A stretch of 43,256 nt of DNA from Alistipes sp. (GTDB lineage Bacteria; Bacteroidota; Bacteroidia; Bacteroidales; Rikenellaceae): contig JAGBIC010000020.1 of the NCBI GenBank assembly GCA_017935185.1, positions 1 to 43,256 of the forward strand, given 5' to 3'. Below are positions 8,252 through 15,931 of this stretch, piece after piece (the first letter of the stretch is position 1; each line of letters begins with the position of its first letter). The translations under genes and the position numbers were made by a program. A model generated the notes under the pieces. The model was not told the DNA's origin. It did not search any database and saw only the letters and a program-made list of their open reading frames with translations.

Positions 8252-9151
8252 TTATTTTACATTGCGTGAAAAGCGGCAGAAAGTTCCCAACGGTAGCTCT
8301 TTACCAAAGCGGTCGCTGAAATAGAGTTCTCCAAACTCCTCGTGCCCCGTAGCACCAAACGCCTGCCTCAACGCCGTGCGCGCCAACAAGGCCGATAGGC
8401 CCATAGAATACAAATTAAGCACCAAGAAGCCGTGATTACCATCGAGCAAAGCCGCACAACACTCCAGCATCTCACCGATATTCTCCTCCAACACCCACTT
8501 CTCGCCATTAGCTCCGCGGCCATAGGCGGGAGGATCAAGTATAATTCCGTCATAACGGTTGCCTCGCCTTACTTCACGACGCACAAATTTCATGGCATCC
8601 TCAACAATCCAGCGCACACCCTCCATGCCGCTATGCTCCATATTCTCACGCGACCATGTAACCACCTGCTTCACCGAATCCACATGCGTCACATCGCCTC
8701 CCGCCGACTTTGCAGCAAGAGTTGCACCGCCTGTATACGCAAAGAGATTCAGGATTTTCGGTTTAACTCCCTGCGAAATTAGCTCTATTGTTCGGTCATA
8801 GATAAAATTCCAATTAGCCGCCTGTTCGGGAAAGATTCCCACATGCTTAAATGATGTGAGCGCCAAACGCATCTTCAGATGCATCTGTTTGTAATCATAC
8901 TCAATACTCCACCTATCCGGCATTTTCGCTCGGATATGCCACTCCCCCCTCTCGTCATTTTTCGACGAAGAGCTACGCAAAAACGATGCATCGGCAAGCT
9001 CCTGCCACTGCTTTTCATCAAGAGATTTTTGCCATATAGCCTGTGGCTCGGGGCGACGGGTCACATAGGCTCCGAAACGCTCCAATTTTTCAAACTCACC
9101 CGAATCAATCAACTCATAATCGGGGAATGTGGGGGTTAATAACTGTGTCAT
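8252..9151 (-). CDS. Class I SAM-dependent methyltransferase, RlmI/K-like (RNA)
   Basis: The 299-residue product has the fold of SAM-dependent rRNA methyltransferases of the RlmI/RlmK group. Motif I is ILNLFAYTGGATLAA (about residue 135). The acidic end of the second strand is HVDSVKQ, and motif IV is DPPAYGRG, the DPPxY type used for RNA base methylation. No PUA domain is present at the N-terminus, unlike RlmI. It starts 3 bp after the stop of the U32 gene, so both are probably translated from one message. The exact target base cannot be told from the sequence. Confidence 0.87.
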   Translation of the reverse strand: MTQLLTPTFPDYELIDSGEFEKLERFGAYVTRRPEPQAIWQKSLDEKQWQELADASFLRSSSSKNDERGEWHIRAKMPDRWSIEYDYKQMHLKMRLALTSFKHVGIFPEQAANWNFIYDRTIELISQGVKPKILNLFAYTGGATLAAKSAGGDVTHVDSVKQVVTWSRENMEHSGMEGVRWIVEDAMKFVRREVRRGNRYDGIILDPPAYGRGANGEKWVLEENIGEMLECCAALLDGNHGFLVLNLYSMGLSALLARTALRQAFGATGHEEFGELYFSDRFGKELPLGTFCRFSRNVK

Positions 9152-9154
9152 ATC

Positions 9155-10981
9155 TTATCTCTTCTCTTTTACATTTTTTATAGAGTTATCCTCCAGCATC
9201 ATCAGACACCTGCCACAGTCAAAGCACAATTTATAGCGTGCTGCACCGTGCTCGATATAGAGATCTCCTTGCAGCGAAGGATTCTCTTTAAGGCATTGAC
9301 CAATCTCGCGCCTGATACAATAGCTCGATATCATCACTCGCTGGCCATGGGTTGACAATGCCTCCAACGGCTGCTCGATATTGCTCACACCATGCAGTCG
9401 ATAAAACTCCTCGGCGAGGTGATTGGTCACATTCTCGTAGCGGCTCACCATGGCAAAGGGATAACGTGCCGTACCGTCGTCGGGACGAATATTTTGTGGC
9501 AGTTTTTTATTCAGACGCGCCATACGCAACCCATCGAGAGCCTCGCGGCGCAACTCATTCAAAATCGAAACGGGAATAAAATAGTCGCTACCGACAATCT
9601 CAACCTCTTTTACCGAAAATATTGTGCCGCCACTTTTACGCATCTGGCGATTTATTGTCTCAGCCATCTTCACACTATCCTCTGCCGGCTGCAATACCAT
9701 AGAACGGGATATGCTCATCTCCACATCCTCTATATCACGCAAAGTTATCGCGCACCCGTCCTGCGAGAGTACAACCTGCGCCCGCACATCAATTTTGCGC
9801 TGTGTACGACTGCGGTCGAGTTGCAGGGTGAATTGATGATCATAATTACGGTAAACCTTGTCACCAACGGCAACACCATCCATGCGATTGAGCTGCACCA
9901 TACCTGACTCAACCCCATTGACATTGCTGCCAAGCAGTTCGCCACCACCCATAACACACACACCATCGCCTGCCGACAAAGAGTGATTGGAATCAAGATA
10001 GAAACCTTTGCGGGTAATACGGCTAATCTTCCCCACATATTCGCCCACAGCCTTTGGAGTATTGAACGAAGCCACACCCGATGCTCTGCCATGCAACATA
10101 TATTGCGAAGCTCCTCGGGTAAAACTCTTTGCAGGGTTAGGCTCAAATTCCACCACCGACTCCCCTACTGACGTACGCACCACATCATCACGGCGAGCAA
10201 TAATTCGGTCGATACACTTACGATAGTAGGCTACAATATTTTTGATATAACGCACATCTTTCAATCGGCCCTCGATTTTGAAGGATGATATTCCCGCATC
10301 TATCAACTGCTCCAAATCCTCTGACAGATCCAGATCCCGTACCGAGAGCAGATGCTTGCCCGACAATATTTTTCTTCCACCGCCATCCACCAAATCATAC
10401 GGCAAACGGCACGGTTGTGAACATTCACCCCTATTGCCACTGCGCGCCGAAGTAGTGCGCGACAGGAAACAGCGGCCACTATGGCCCACACATATTGCGC
10501 CATGCACAAAGCACTCCAGCTCGACATTTGTGGCTTGACGTATTAGACGTATCTCATCCAGCGACAAAGCCCTCTCCAGAATAACGCGCGAGAATCCGCA
10601 CTGCTCAAGAAACAGCACCCCCTCGGGAGTTGTGTTTCCCACCTGCGTGGATGCATGCAACTCGACGGGCAAATTCATCCTCCGCAATGCCATATCCTGC
10701 ACAATAAGCGCATCTGCTCCGGCCGCTATCAATTCGCGGGCGACACTTTCGGCTTCAGGGAGTTCATCATCGAAAAGTGTGGTATTCAATGTGGCATGAA
10801 GGCGAACGCCATATTGATGTGCATATTCGACGGCACGCATTATCTCATCAATGGAGTTTGCGGCAGCACGTCGAGCGCCAAAACGAGCCCCACCCATATA
10901 AACAGCATCGGCACCGTGGTCCACAGCGGCGCGTGCAGCATCAAAATCCTTTGCAGGAGAGAGGAGTTCTATTTTGCGCAT
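9155..10981 (-). CDS. U32 family protein, probable RNA hydroxylation enzyme (RlhA/TrhP type)
   Basis: The U32 family was named for collagenase-like peptidases, but E. coli members RlhA and TrhP hydroxylate cytidine or uridine in RNA. The N-terminal TIM-barrel region has the family start IELLSPAKDFDAARAAVDHGADAVYMGG and HASTQVGNTTPEG. Then comes the cysteine cluster: CFVHGAICVGHSGRC, and GECSQPCRLPY. A C-terminal pair CFDCGRC near residue 590 may add to metal binding. At 608 residues it is closer to RlhA than to the shorter TrhP. Its partner downstream is an RNA methyltransferase, which supports an RNA role over proteolysis. It reads first in a four-gene run with the chromate transporters. Confidence 0.88.
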   Translation of the reverse strand: MRKIELLSPAKDFDAARAAVDHGADAVYMGGARFGARRAAANSIDEIMRAVEYAHQYGVRLHATLNTTLFDDELPEAESVARELIAAGADALIVQDMALRRMNLPVELHASTQVGNTTPEGVLFLEQCGFSRVILERALSLDEIRLIRQATNVELECFVHGAICVGHSGRCFLSRTTSARSGNRGECSQPCRLPYDLVDGGGRKILSGKHLLSVRDLDLSEDLEQLIDAGISSFKIEGRLKDVRYIKNIVAYYRKCIDRIIARRDDVVRTSVGESVVEFEPNPAKSFTRGASQYMLHGRASGVASFNTPKAVGEYVGKISRITRKGFYLDSNHSLSAGDGVCVMGGGELLGSNVNGVESGMVQLNRMDGVAVGDKVYRNYDHQFTLQLDRSRTQRKIDVRAQVVLSQDGCAITLRDIEDVEMSISRSMVLQPAEDSVKMAETINRQMRKSGGTIFSVKEVEIVGSDYFIPVSILNELRREALDGLRMARLNKKLPQNIRPDDGTARYPFAMVSRYENVTNHLAEEFYRLHGVSNIEQPLEALSTHGQRVMISSYCIRREIGQCLKENPSLQGDLYIEHGAARYKLCFDCGRCLMMLEDNSIKNVKEKR

Positions 10982-11000
10982 ACCAATAAGTTGTATTGTG

Positions 11001-11008
11001 CAAAATTA
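11001..11008 (-). promoter_or_regulatory. Candidate -7 element of the U32 operon
   Basis: TAATTTTG on the minus strand (11008-11001) matches TAnnTTTG exactly, 20 bp upstream of the U32 start. I see no clear TTG at the expected distance, so this is only a partial promoter call. Confidence 0.35.
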
Positions 11009-11114
11009 GTAAAGAATGTGCAATTTACAGCCTAGAAGACAATATTTTATCATCCACATGGTATTTATTATCGAAAAAAGCTTGTGACATGGATTAACAA
11101 ACGGAGATTTTTTG

Positions 11115-11122
11115 TAACTTTG
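11115..11122 (+). promoter_or_regulatory. Candidate -7 element of serS
   Basis: TAACTTTG matches the Bacteroidetes -7 box exactly, 37 bp before the serS ATG. A good -33 element is not evident. It rules out the in-frame start at 11084. Confidence 0.4.
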
Positions 11123-11158
11123 TCGTTTGTAAACGTAAAAACTATAAATAAAAAGATT

Positions 11159-12430
11159 ATGCTGACACTCAAGCAACTTCGAGATGATAAAGAACTTGCC
11201 ATAGCCCGCCTCGCAAAAAAGGGCGTTGATGCAGCTCCCATCATCGCAAAAATAGAGGAACTCGACGATCGTCGCAAGTCAATTCAGGCCGATTTGGATA
11301 ACTGCCTTGCCGAGCAAAACAAGGCCGCAAAGCAGATTGGCGCACTGATGGGTCAGGGCAAAAAAGAGGAGGCCGAGGAGATGAAGCGTTTTGTGGCTTC
11401 TCTGAAGGCCCGTTCTACAGAGCTTTCAGCCGAACATCAGGCAGTGAGCGGCGAGCTTCAGTCACAAATAGTTCTGCTCCCCAACTTCCCTGCCGAGATT
11501 GTTCCCGAGGGTAAAACAGCAGAAGACAATGTTGTTGTAAAGCTCGTTGAGAACTACACCGAGTTGCCGGAGAATCCGCTACCCCACTGGGAGTTGGCCC
11601 GCAAGTACGACATCATCGACTTCGACCTCGGAGTTAAACTTACCGGCGCAGGATTCCCCGTATACAAGGGTCAGGGAGCTCGTCTTCAGCGTGCCTTGAT
11701 TAACTACTTCCTCGACTGCAACACCGCAGCAGGATATCAGGAGGTAGAGCCCCCCGTAATGGTAAACGAGGCTTCTGGTTTCGGCACAGGCCAGCTGCCC
11801 GACAAGGAGGGTCAGATGTATCATGCCACAGCCGACAACTTCTACCTTGTTCCCACAGCTGAAGTTCCCGTAACCAATATCTTCCGCGACGTAATTCTTG
11901 ATGAGAAGGATTTCCCCGTAAAGATGACTGCCTACACCCCCTGTTTCCGTCGTGAGGCCGGCTCTTACGGTAAGGATGTACGCGGCTTGAATCGTCTGCA
12001 CCAGTTCGACAAGGTCGAGATCGTACAATTGGCTCTGCCCGAGAACTCTTATCAGGCGCTTGATGGCATGGTTGCCCATGTTGAGAAGATTGTGGCATCG
12101 CTCGGTCTTCCATATCGTATTTTGCGACTCTGTGGTGGCGACATGTCGTTCACATCAGCCCTTACATATGATTTCGAGGTCTATTCAGAGGCGCAAAAGC
12201 GCTGGCTGGAGGTCTCTTCAGTATCGAATTTCGAGTCTTTCCAGGCAAATCGTCTGAAACTTCGCTACCGCGATGCCAACAAAAAGACCCAATTGGCACA
12301 TACCTTGAATGGTTCTTCACTGGCATTGCCCCGTATCGTAGCTGCATTGCTTGAGAACAATCAGACTGTAGAGGGTATTCGTATCCCCGAAGCACTTGTT
12401 CCCTACACAGGTTTTGATATTATCAAATAA
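11159..12430 (+). CDS. serS: Seryl-tRNA synthetase
   Basis: SerS charges tRNA-Ser with serine in the cytoplasm. The N-terminal 110 residues form the coiled-coil tRNA-binding arm (MLTLKQLRDDKELA through EMKRFVASLKARSTELS). The class II catalytic core follows: motif 2 around TPCFRREAGSYGKDVRGLNRLHQFDKVE and motif 3 at LNGSSLALPRIVAALLENNQ. The TAEVPVTN serine-binding segment is also present. At 423 residues it is full length. ATG 11159 is chosen because it begins at the conserved MLTLKQLR and lies downstream of the -7 element. Confidence 0.98.
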   Translation: MLTLKQLRDDKELAIARLAKKGVDAAPIIAKIEELDDRRKSIQADLDNCLAEQNKAAKQIGALMGQGKKEEAEEMKRFVASLKARSTELSAEHQAVSGELQSQIVLLPNFPAEIVPEGKTAEDNVVVKLVENYTELPENPLPHWELARKYDIIDFDLGVKLTGAGFPVYKGQGARLQRALINYFLDCNTAAGYQEVEPPVMVNEASGFGTGQLPDKEGQMYHATADNFYLVPTAEVPVTNIFRDVILDEKDFPVKMTAYTPCFRREAGSYGKDVRGLNRLHQFDKVEIVQLALPENSYQALDGMVAHVEKIVASLGLPYRILRLCGGDMSFTSALTYDFEVYSEAQKRWLEVSSVSNFESFQANRLKLRYRDANKKTQLAHTLNGSSLALPRIVAALLENNQTVEGIRIPEALVPYTGFDIIK

Positions 12431-12443
12431 AATATTATATTTG
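12414..12443 (+). promoter_or_regulatory. Strong promoter of the ferredoxin gene, inside the end of serS
   Basis: TTTTG (TTG at 12414-12416), a 19-nt spacer and TATATTTG (12436-12443) match the Bacteroidetes consensus fully. The -33 element lies in the last codons of serS, so the ferredoxin can be made independently of serS, probably at a high level. Confidence 0.65.
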
Positions 12444-12484
12444 CATTAGAACTTTTAACACTTAATCATAAAACAAACAAAATT

Positions 12485-12652
12485 ATGGCTTACAAAATTT
12501 CAGATGCATGCGTAGCATGTGGCACATGTATCAGCGAGTGCCCCGTAGAGGCTATTTCAGCTGGTGACATCTATGTTATTGATCCTGACAAGTGTATTGA
12601 CTGCGGTACTTGCGCAGGCGTATGCCCCAGCGAGGCTATCTCTGCAGAGTAA
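12485..12652 (+). CDS. Small 2[4Fe-4S] ferredoxin
   Basis: This 55-residue protein is a clostridial-type ferredoxin carrying electrons for anaerobic metabolism such as pyruvate:ferredoxin oxidoreductase. It has two CxxCxxCxxxCP clusters: CVACGTCISECP near residues 9-20 and CIDCGTCAGVCP near residues 38-49. All eight ligand cysteines are present. It has its own promoter and a strong terminator after the stop, so it is a self-contained unit. Confidence 0.96.
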   Translation: MAYKISDACVACGTCISECPVEAISAGDIYVIDPDKCIDCGTCAGVCPSEAISAE

Positions 12653-12671
12653 TCACATAAGAGAGAGCACA

Positions 12672-12711
12672 AACGACCCCGCCAAAATCAATGGCGGGGT
12701 CGTTATTTTTT
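12672..12711 (+). terminator. Rho-independent terminator of the ferredoxin gene
   Basis: A perfect 12-bp stem, AACGACCCCGCC (12672-12683) with GGCGGGGTCGTT (12693-12704), is followed by ATTTTTT. It is 19 bp beyond the ferredoxin stop. There is no T run in the other direction. Confidence 0.92.
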
Positions 12712-12728
12712 CAGCCATACAGCCTTCC

Positions 12729-13625
12729 CTATGGCAAAGGCTTACGCTCATAGGCATCAATCATAGAGTTCCTCGTACAATTTACTATGCTGACACCTTG
12801 CTCCCGAGCAAAATCCTGCAACACCTCATGACCTCGGAACAGCTCGGCAGTCTCGGCCAGATACTGATGCATGGTATAGGGTCGCGGAGGATTTGTAGCA
12901 TTATAATATATAGGTTCGGCCACAGCCTGCTCTGCATCGTAATAATGGCTTTTTATGCGACATAAGCGATTTTCGTCATCAACCTGCAAGCCATCGAGAA
13001 GGGTGTGATCCACACCATACAACTCTATGCTCTTATAGCCAAGAATCATTGCGATAAACTCACCATTCTGAACTACCGTTCCAAAATTTCCCGAGCCTAA
13101 GCCGCGGCGATAACACCAAAACTCCACGCTGCGAAAGCCATGAAACACCTCGGAATGGAAGCGCACAATTTTGATATTCGGATTACCGCCAACCGCTGTC
13201 TGATAATCAAATTTTTCGGGATTATAATATTGCACATACAATGTCATCGGCCAATCGACCTTCGCAGCCAGGGCAGCATACAACTGCTCCACCTTTGTAG
13301 AGCGACCCGCCTTTCGGAAAAACATAGGGTCGGAGATGACATAGTATTTCGGTTTGACAACCGCAAATTCATCACTCAAGGCAAAAAAATTTACCGCCAT
13401 AATATCGCTCCTCTCCCACTCCTTGCGTGCCATAAGCAGAGGCAGTTGTGCTGCAAGCGAAGGGCCGTTGCCAAGTATGGCCATACGTTTCGATGCAACC
13501 ATATTGTTTGCGCCAGCACGCGCCACATGGTTACAAAAATCCTCCTTCACCGCCATGATTGCGAAAAAGAGCATGGTGTCGAAGGTGTTTCGCAGAGCAG
13601 ATATTATCTTTTGAGTGATTTGCAT
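12729..13625 (-). CDS. GT42/DUF115-like Rossmann protein, possible glycosyltransferase
   Basis: The 298-residue product has MAILGNGPSL at about residues 48-57 and a later ALGYKSIELYGVD-type element (MILGYKSIELYGVDHTLLDG). This combination occurs in CST-I-like sialyltransferases (GT42) and in the DUF115/MptE-like superfamily. A YYVISDP segment at about residue 97 and RGLGSGNFGTVVQNGEF also fit a nucleotide-sugar fold. There is no signal peptide; the hydrophobic stretch near residue 18 is short. It is divergent from a GT2 gene with which it shares an interlocked promoter region, so both probably build the same surface glycan. Donor and acceptor are unknown. Confidence 0.65.
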   Translation of the reverse strand: MQITQKIISALRNTFDTMLFFAIMAVKEDFCNHVARAGANNMVASKRMAILGNGPSLAAQLPLLMARKEWERSDIMAVNFFALSDEFAVVKPKYYVISDPMFFRKAGRSTKVEQLYAALAAKVDWPMTLYVQYYNPEKFDYQTAVGGNPNIKIVRFHSEVFHGFRSVEFWCYRRGLGSGNFGTVVQNGEFIAMILGYKSIELYGVDHTLLDGLQVDDENRLCRIKSHYYDAEQAVAEPIYYNATNPPRPYTMHQYLAETAELFRGHEVLQDFAREQGVSIVNCTRNSMIDAYERKPLP

Positions 13626-13640
13626 GGCACTATTGTTCTA

Positions 13641-13671
13641 TTGCAAAAATAGGAAAATATAGTTACATTTG
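13641..13671 (+). promoter_or_regulatory. Promoter of the GT2 gene, interlocked with the opposing promoter
   Basis: TTG (13641-13643), a 20-nt spacer and TACATTTG (13664-13671) match the consensus. Transcription would begin about 3-4 nt before the ATG at 13679, giving an almost leaderless message. Confidence 0.6.
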
Positions 13672-13674
13672 CAA
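13644..13674 (-). promoter_or_regulatory. Promoter of the GT42-like gene, interlocked with the GT2 promoter
   Basis: On the minus strand TTG (13674-13672), a 20-nt spacer and TATTTTTG (13651-13644) match the consensus. Its -7 box touches the -33 element of the plus-strand promoter and the reverse is also true, so the two promoters occupy the same 34 bp. Confidence 0.6.
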
Positions 13675-13678
13675 TACT

Positions 13679-14617
13679 ATGGCAAATGTATCAGATAATT
13701 GTGACATATCGGTAGTCATTCCTCTCTACAACAAAGCCGCCGAAATTGAGCGCACATTGCGCTCGGTGTTATCGCAGAGCCTGCCACCACGAGAGATTAT
13801 CGTGGTTGACGACGGCTCTACAGATGGCAGTGCCGAGATTGTGGAGCGCATAGGCGACAACAGGGTGACCCTAATCCGCCAAGAGAACCGAGGCGTAAGC
13901 GCAGCGCGCAACCGAGCCATCGCCACAGCAAAAGGTCGATGGGTGGCCCTATTGGATGGCGATGACGTGTGGATGGAGGACTACCTAAAAACAGTCGCCG
14001 ATATGATTGCCCGATGGCCCGACTGCGGAGCCTACGGAGTGAGGGTACTCATCGATGATGGCAGAAATCAGACAGCTTCATCAGCCCCCGCCACAGATGG
14101 TATTGTTGATTTCTTCGCCGAATCAATGAAAGGATATGTACTCATAGCATCGGCAACTACCATAAATCGTGATGTTGTGCTTGAACTGGGTGGCTTCCCT
14201 GAAGGCATGCGCATGGGCGAAGACCAATACTTGTGGACAAAAATCGCCCGCAAAGCACCCATTGCATTTCACTCACAGCCCAAAGTCATCTACTCACGCG
14301 CAGCGACAAACCGTTCGGCCGCATCTTACACGCCAGAAAAGAGCAATTTTTCATTGGAGGATTTATACGACCCTGCGCAAAGCGATATAAGCAACGAATA
14401 TGTTGCTCGCGTAGCACTTGGCAAAGCCCTAATCGAATCGGCCAAAGGCGGAACAGGTGCAGCGAAACGGGCATTGAAGTTTTTCGCATATAACAAACTT
14501 TCACATCGCATCGCACGCAAGGTTCGCCTGCTCAACGCCCTGCCGGCGGCATGGCGTCCATCAATTTTGGCACTCTACAACCACATGGCATGGCTGATAG
14601 CCCGCAAAGGATTATAA
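13679..14617 (+). CDS. Family 2 glycosyltransferase
   Basis: This cytoplasmic GT-A enzyme of 312 residues transfers a sugar from a nucleotide donor. The N-terminal domain has ISVVIPLYNKAAEIERTL, IIVVDDGSTDGS, ENRGVSAARNRAI and the metal-binding DGDD (LLDGDDVWMEDYL, about residues 93-98). MGEDQYLW near residue 180 is the acceptor-side ED motif. The C-terminal 100 residues are basic and less typical. I see no transmembrane anchor. Its partner on the opposite strand is a GT42-like gene. Confidence 0.93.
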   Translation: MANVSDNCDISVVIPLYNKAAEIERTLRSVLSQSLPPREIIVVDDGSTDGSAEIVERIGDNRVTLIRQENRGVSAARNRAIATAKGRWVALLDGDDVWMEDYLKTVADMIARWPDCGAYGVRVLIDDGRNQTASSAPATDGIVDFFAESMKGYVLIASATTINRDVVLELGGFPEGMRMGEDQYLWTKIARKAPIAFHSQPKVIYSRAATNRSAASYTPEKSNFSLEDLYDPAQSDISNEYVARVALGKALIESAKGGTGAAKRALKFFAYNKLSHRIARKVRLLNALPAAWRPSILALYNHMAWLIARKGL

Positions 14618-14621
14618 AAAA

Positions 14622-14651
14622 ATAAGGCTCCCGACAATTCGAGAGCCTTAT
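14622..14651. terminator. Bidirectional terminator between the GT2 and beta-barrel genes
   Basis: ATAAGGCTC (14622-14630) pairs with GAGCCTTAT (14643-14651), with further pairing of CCGA and TCGA inside. The minus-strand side has a run of seven T; the plus side has only a weak T run. It serves two convergent genes 39 bp apart. Confidence 0.75.
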
Positions 14652-14656
14652 CTGTT

Positions 14657-15235
14657 TTAGAAGTAGTAGCCTAAACCGATTTGGAATGTAGAGATTTTAT
14701 TCTCGCCCGTAGAGTATCCCAAAATAGTACTCTTTTTGAATGTTCCGTTATAACGTGCCGATACGGCAATCTTCCATATTCTAGCCTCTGCACCAACGGC
14801 ATAACCTACCGTCGGACGTTTAAAATTCCACTCGGCACCGCCCGTTGTTCCATTGGTGTCGGTCATAACACTGAATGTGGGGCCTGCATGGATTGCCAAA
14901 ACCTTAAGGAAACGCACCTGCAACAACACAGGCACATCCAATTTATTAAGTATCAACTCACCCTCGGCACCCTTTATGCCAAACTTATTGTGAGAATATA
15001 CCACCTCGGGGCGAAGTCCGAAAGCGCCCCACGACAATTCGCCATGCACACCGGCAAACCAACCACTGTTCGACTCGATATCGAGCTCCGTGATAGAACT
15101 CTTAAAACTGTTACTCTGGTAATCCATACCCGCCTTGATACCAAAACGGAACTTGGGCAGCAATCCTGCCGAAGCCTGCGTCACCACCAAAAGGGCAACG
15201 ACTACAACCAACAATCTCTTCATAACTTTATTCAT
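14657..15235 (-). CDS. Outer-membrane beta-barrel protein (PorT-like)
   Basis: The 192-residue product has a signal peptide (KRLLVVVVALLVVTQASA) and then alternating hydrophobic strands typical of an eight-strand barrel: FRFGIKAGMDY, GWFAGVHGEL, FGLRPEVVYS, LDVPVLLQVRF, LAIHAGPTF, VGYAVGAEARIW and ISTFQIGLGYYF with the terminal phenylalanine. It resembles Bacteroidetes PorT/OMP_b-brl_2 proteins. An internal ATG at 15223 is an equally likely start. It is the last gene of the run that begins with the alpha/beta hydrolase. No specific function can be assigned. Confidence 0.85.
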   Translation of the reverse strand: MNKVMKRLLVVVVALLVVTQASAGLLPKFRFGIKAGMDYQSNSFKSSITELDIESNSGWFAGVHGELSWGAFGLRPEVVYSHNKFGIKGAEGELILNKLDVPVLLQVRFLKVLAIHAGPTFSVMTDTNGTTGGAEWNFKRPTVGYAVGAEARIWKIAVSARYNGTFKKSTILGYSTGENKISTFQIGLGYYF

Positions 15236-15251
15236 TATGGGTTACATATAT

Positions 15252-15878
15252 TTATCTGCCACGCGAGCCCTGCGAGCGATTGTTTGCAGCACGCCCCTTG
15301 TTGTTTGAGCTGCCACTGCGACTCGGTGGGTTACCATGCGTGATATTGTCGTTTCTCTGGCTATTACCACGCCTATACTGCGGATTTTGAGGATTTGTGT
15401 TTCGCGAATTACGGATTCTCTCCCGCTGCGCGCCCTGCCTCGGACTTACCTCGGGACAACGTTCCGGCATTCTGAACTCCCTGATATCACGCAAAGAAGG
15501 TTGTGTGTGAACACCCTTATAACGCTTGTATAACGAACGGTGCTGGCGATTATACACCCATGGATTATGCTGATTTATAACCACCTTGTAGAAGCGGTGC
15601 AAATCAACGGGATACTTACGTCCTCGCGGCAGGCGCTTGGCAGATACCCAACGGCCATAGTTCTTATAGTAGAATAGGGCTCGCTCGACATCGTAGTAGA
15701 AGTCAAAATCGGGAAAATAATAAAACATTGCATAGTCATATCCCAATGGACCCCACGACGGCTGCAGAGATATATTTACCCTGCCCGCAACATCTATTGT
15801 GCTGGTGTGATGATAGTAGCCCACACCGCACGAAGATAGCATCAATGCCATCACGACAGCTAAAACATAACGCTTCAT
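15252..15878 (-). CDS. Lipoprotein of unknown function with basic low-complexity tail
   Basis: I do not recognise this 208-residue protein. The N-terminus is a lipoprotein signal (lipobox LSSC at about residue 17). Residues 20-130 are rich in tyrosine and tryptophan (YYHHTSTIDVAG, YFPDFDFYYDVERALFYYKNYG). From about residue 140 to the end the sequence is basic and poor in hydrophobics, dominated by Arg, Asn, Gln, Ser and Gly. This would suit binding to an anionic wall or surface polymer. It follows ddl by 53 bp and precedes the beta-barrel gene by 16 bp, which suggests a shared envelope role. Confidence 0.75.
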   Translation of the reverse strand: MKRYVLAVVMALMLSSCGVGYYHHTSTIDVAGRVNISLQPSWGPLGYDYAMFYYFPDFDFYYDVERALFYYKNYGRWVSAKRLPRGRKYPVDLHRFYKVVINQHNPWVYNRQHRSLYKRYKGVHTQPSLRDIREFRMPERCPEVSPRQGAQRERIRNSRNTNPQNPQYRRGNSQRNDNITHGNPPSRSGSSNNKGRAANNRSQGSRGR

Positions 15879-15931
15879 ATCTACTCGGTTTTAGGTTAAT
15901 ACTAATAACTCTTATGCTCTGCCTGCAACGA

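Noticed and set aside
13140-13652. Long antisense ORFs opposite the GT42-like gene, and similar ones elsewhere (for example 3693-4283 and 9392-9907).
   Set aside because: They show no domain, signal or start context and mirror strong coding genes on the other strand.
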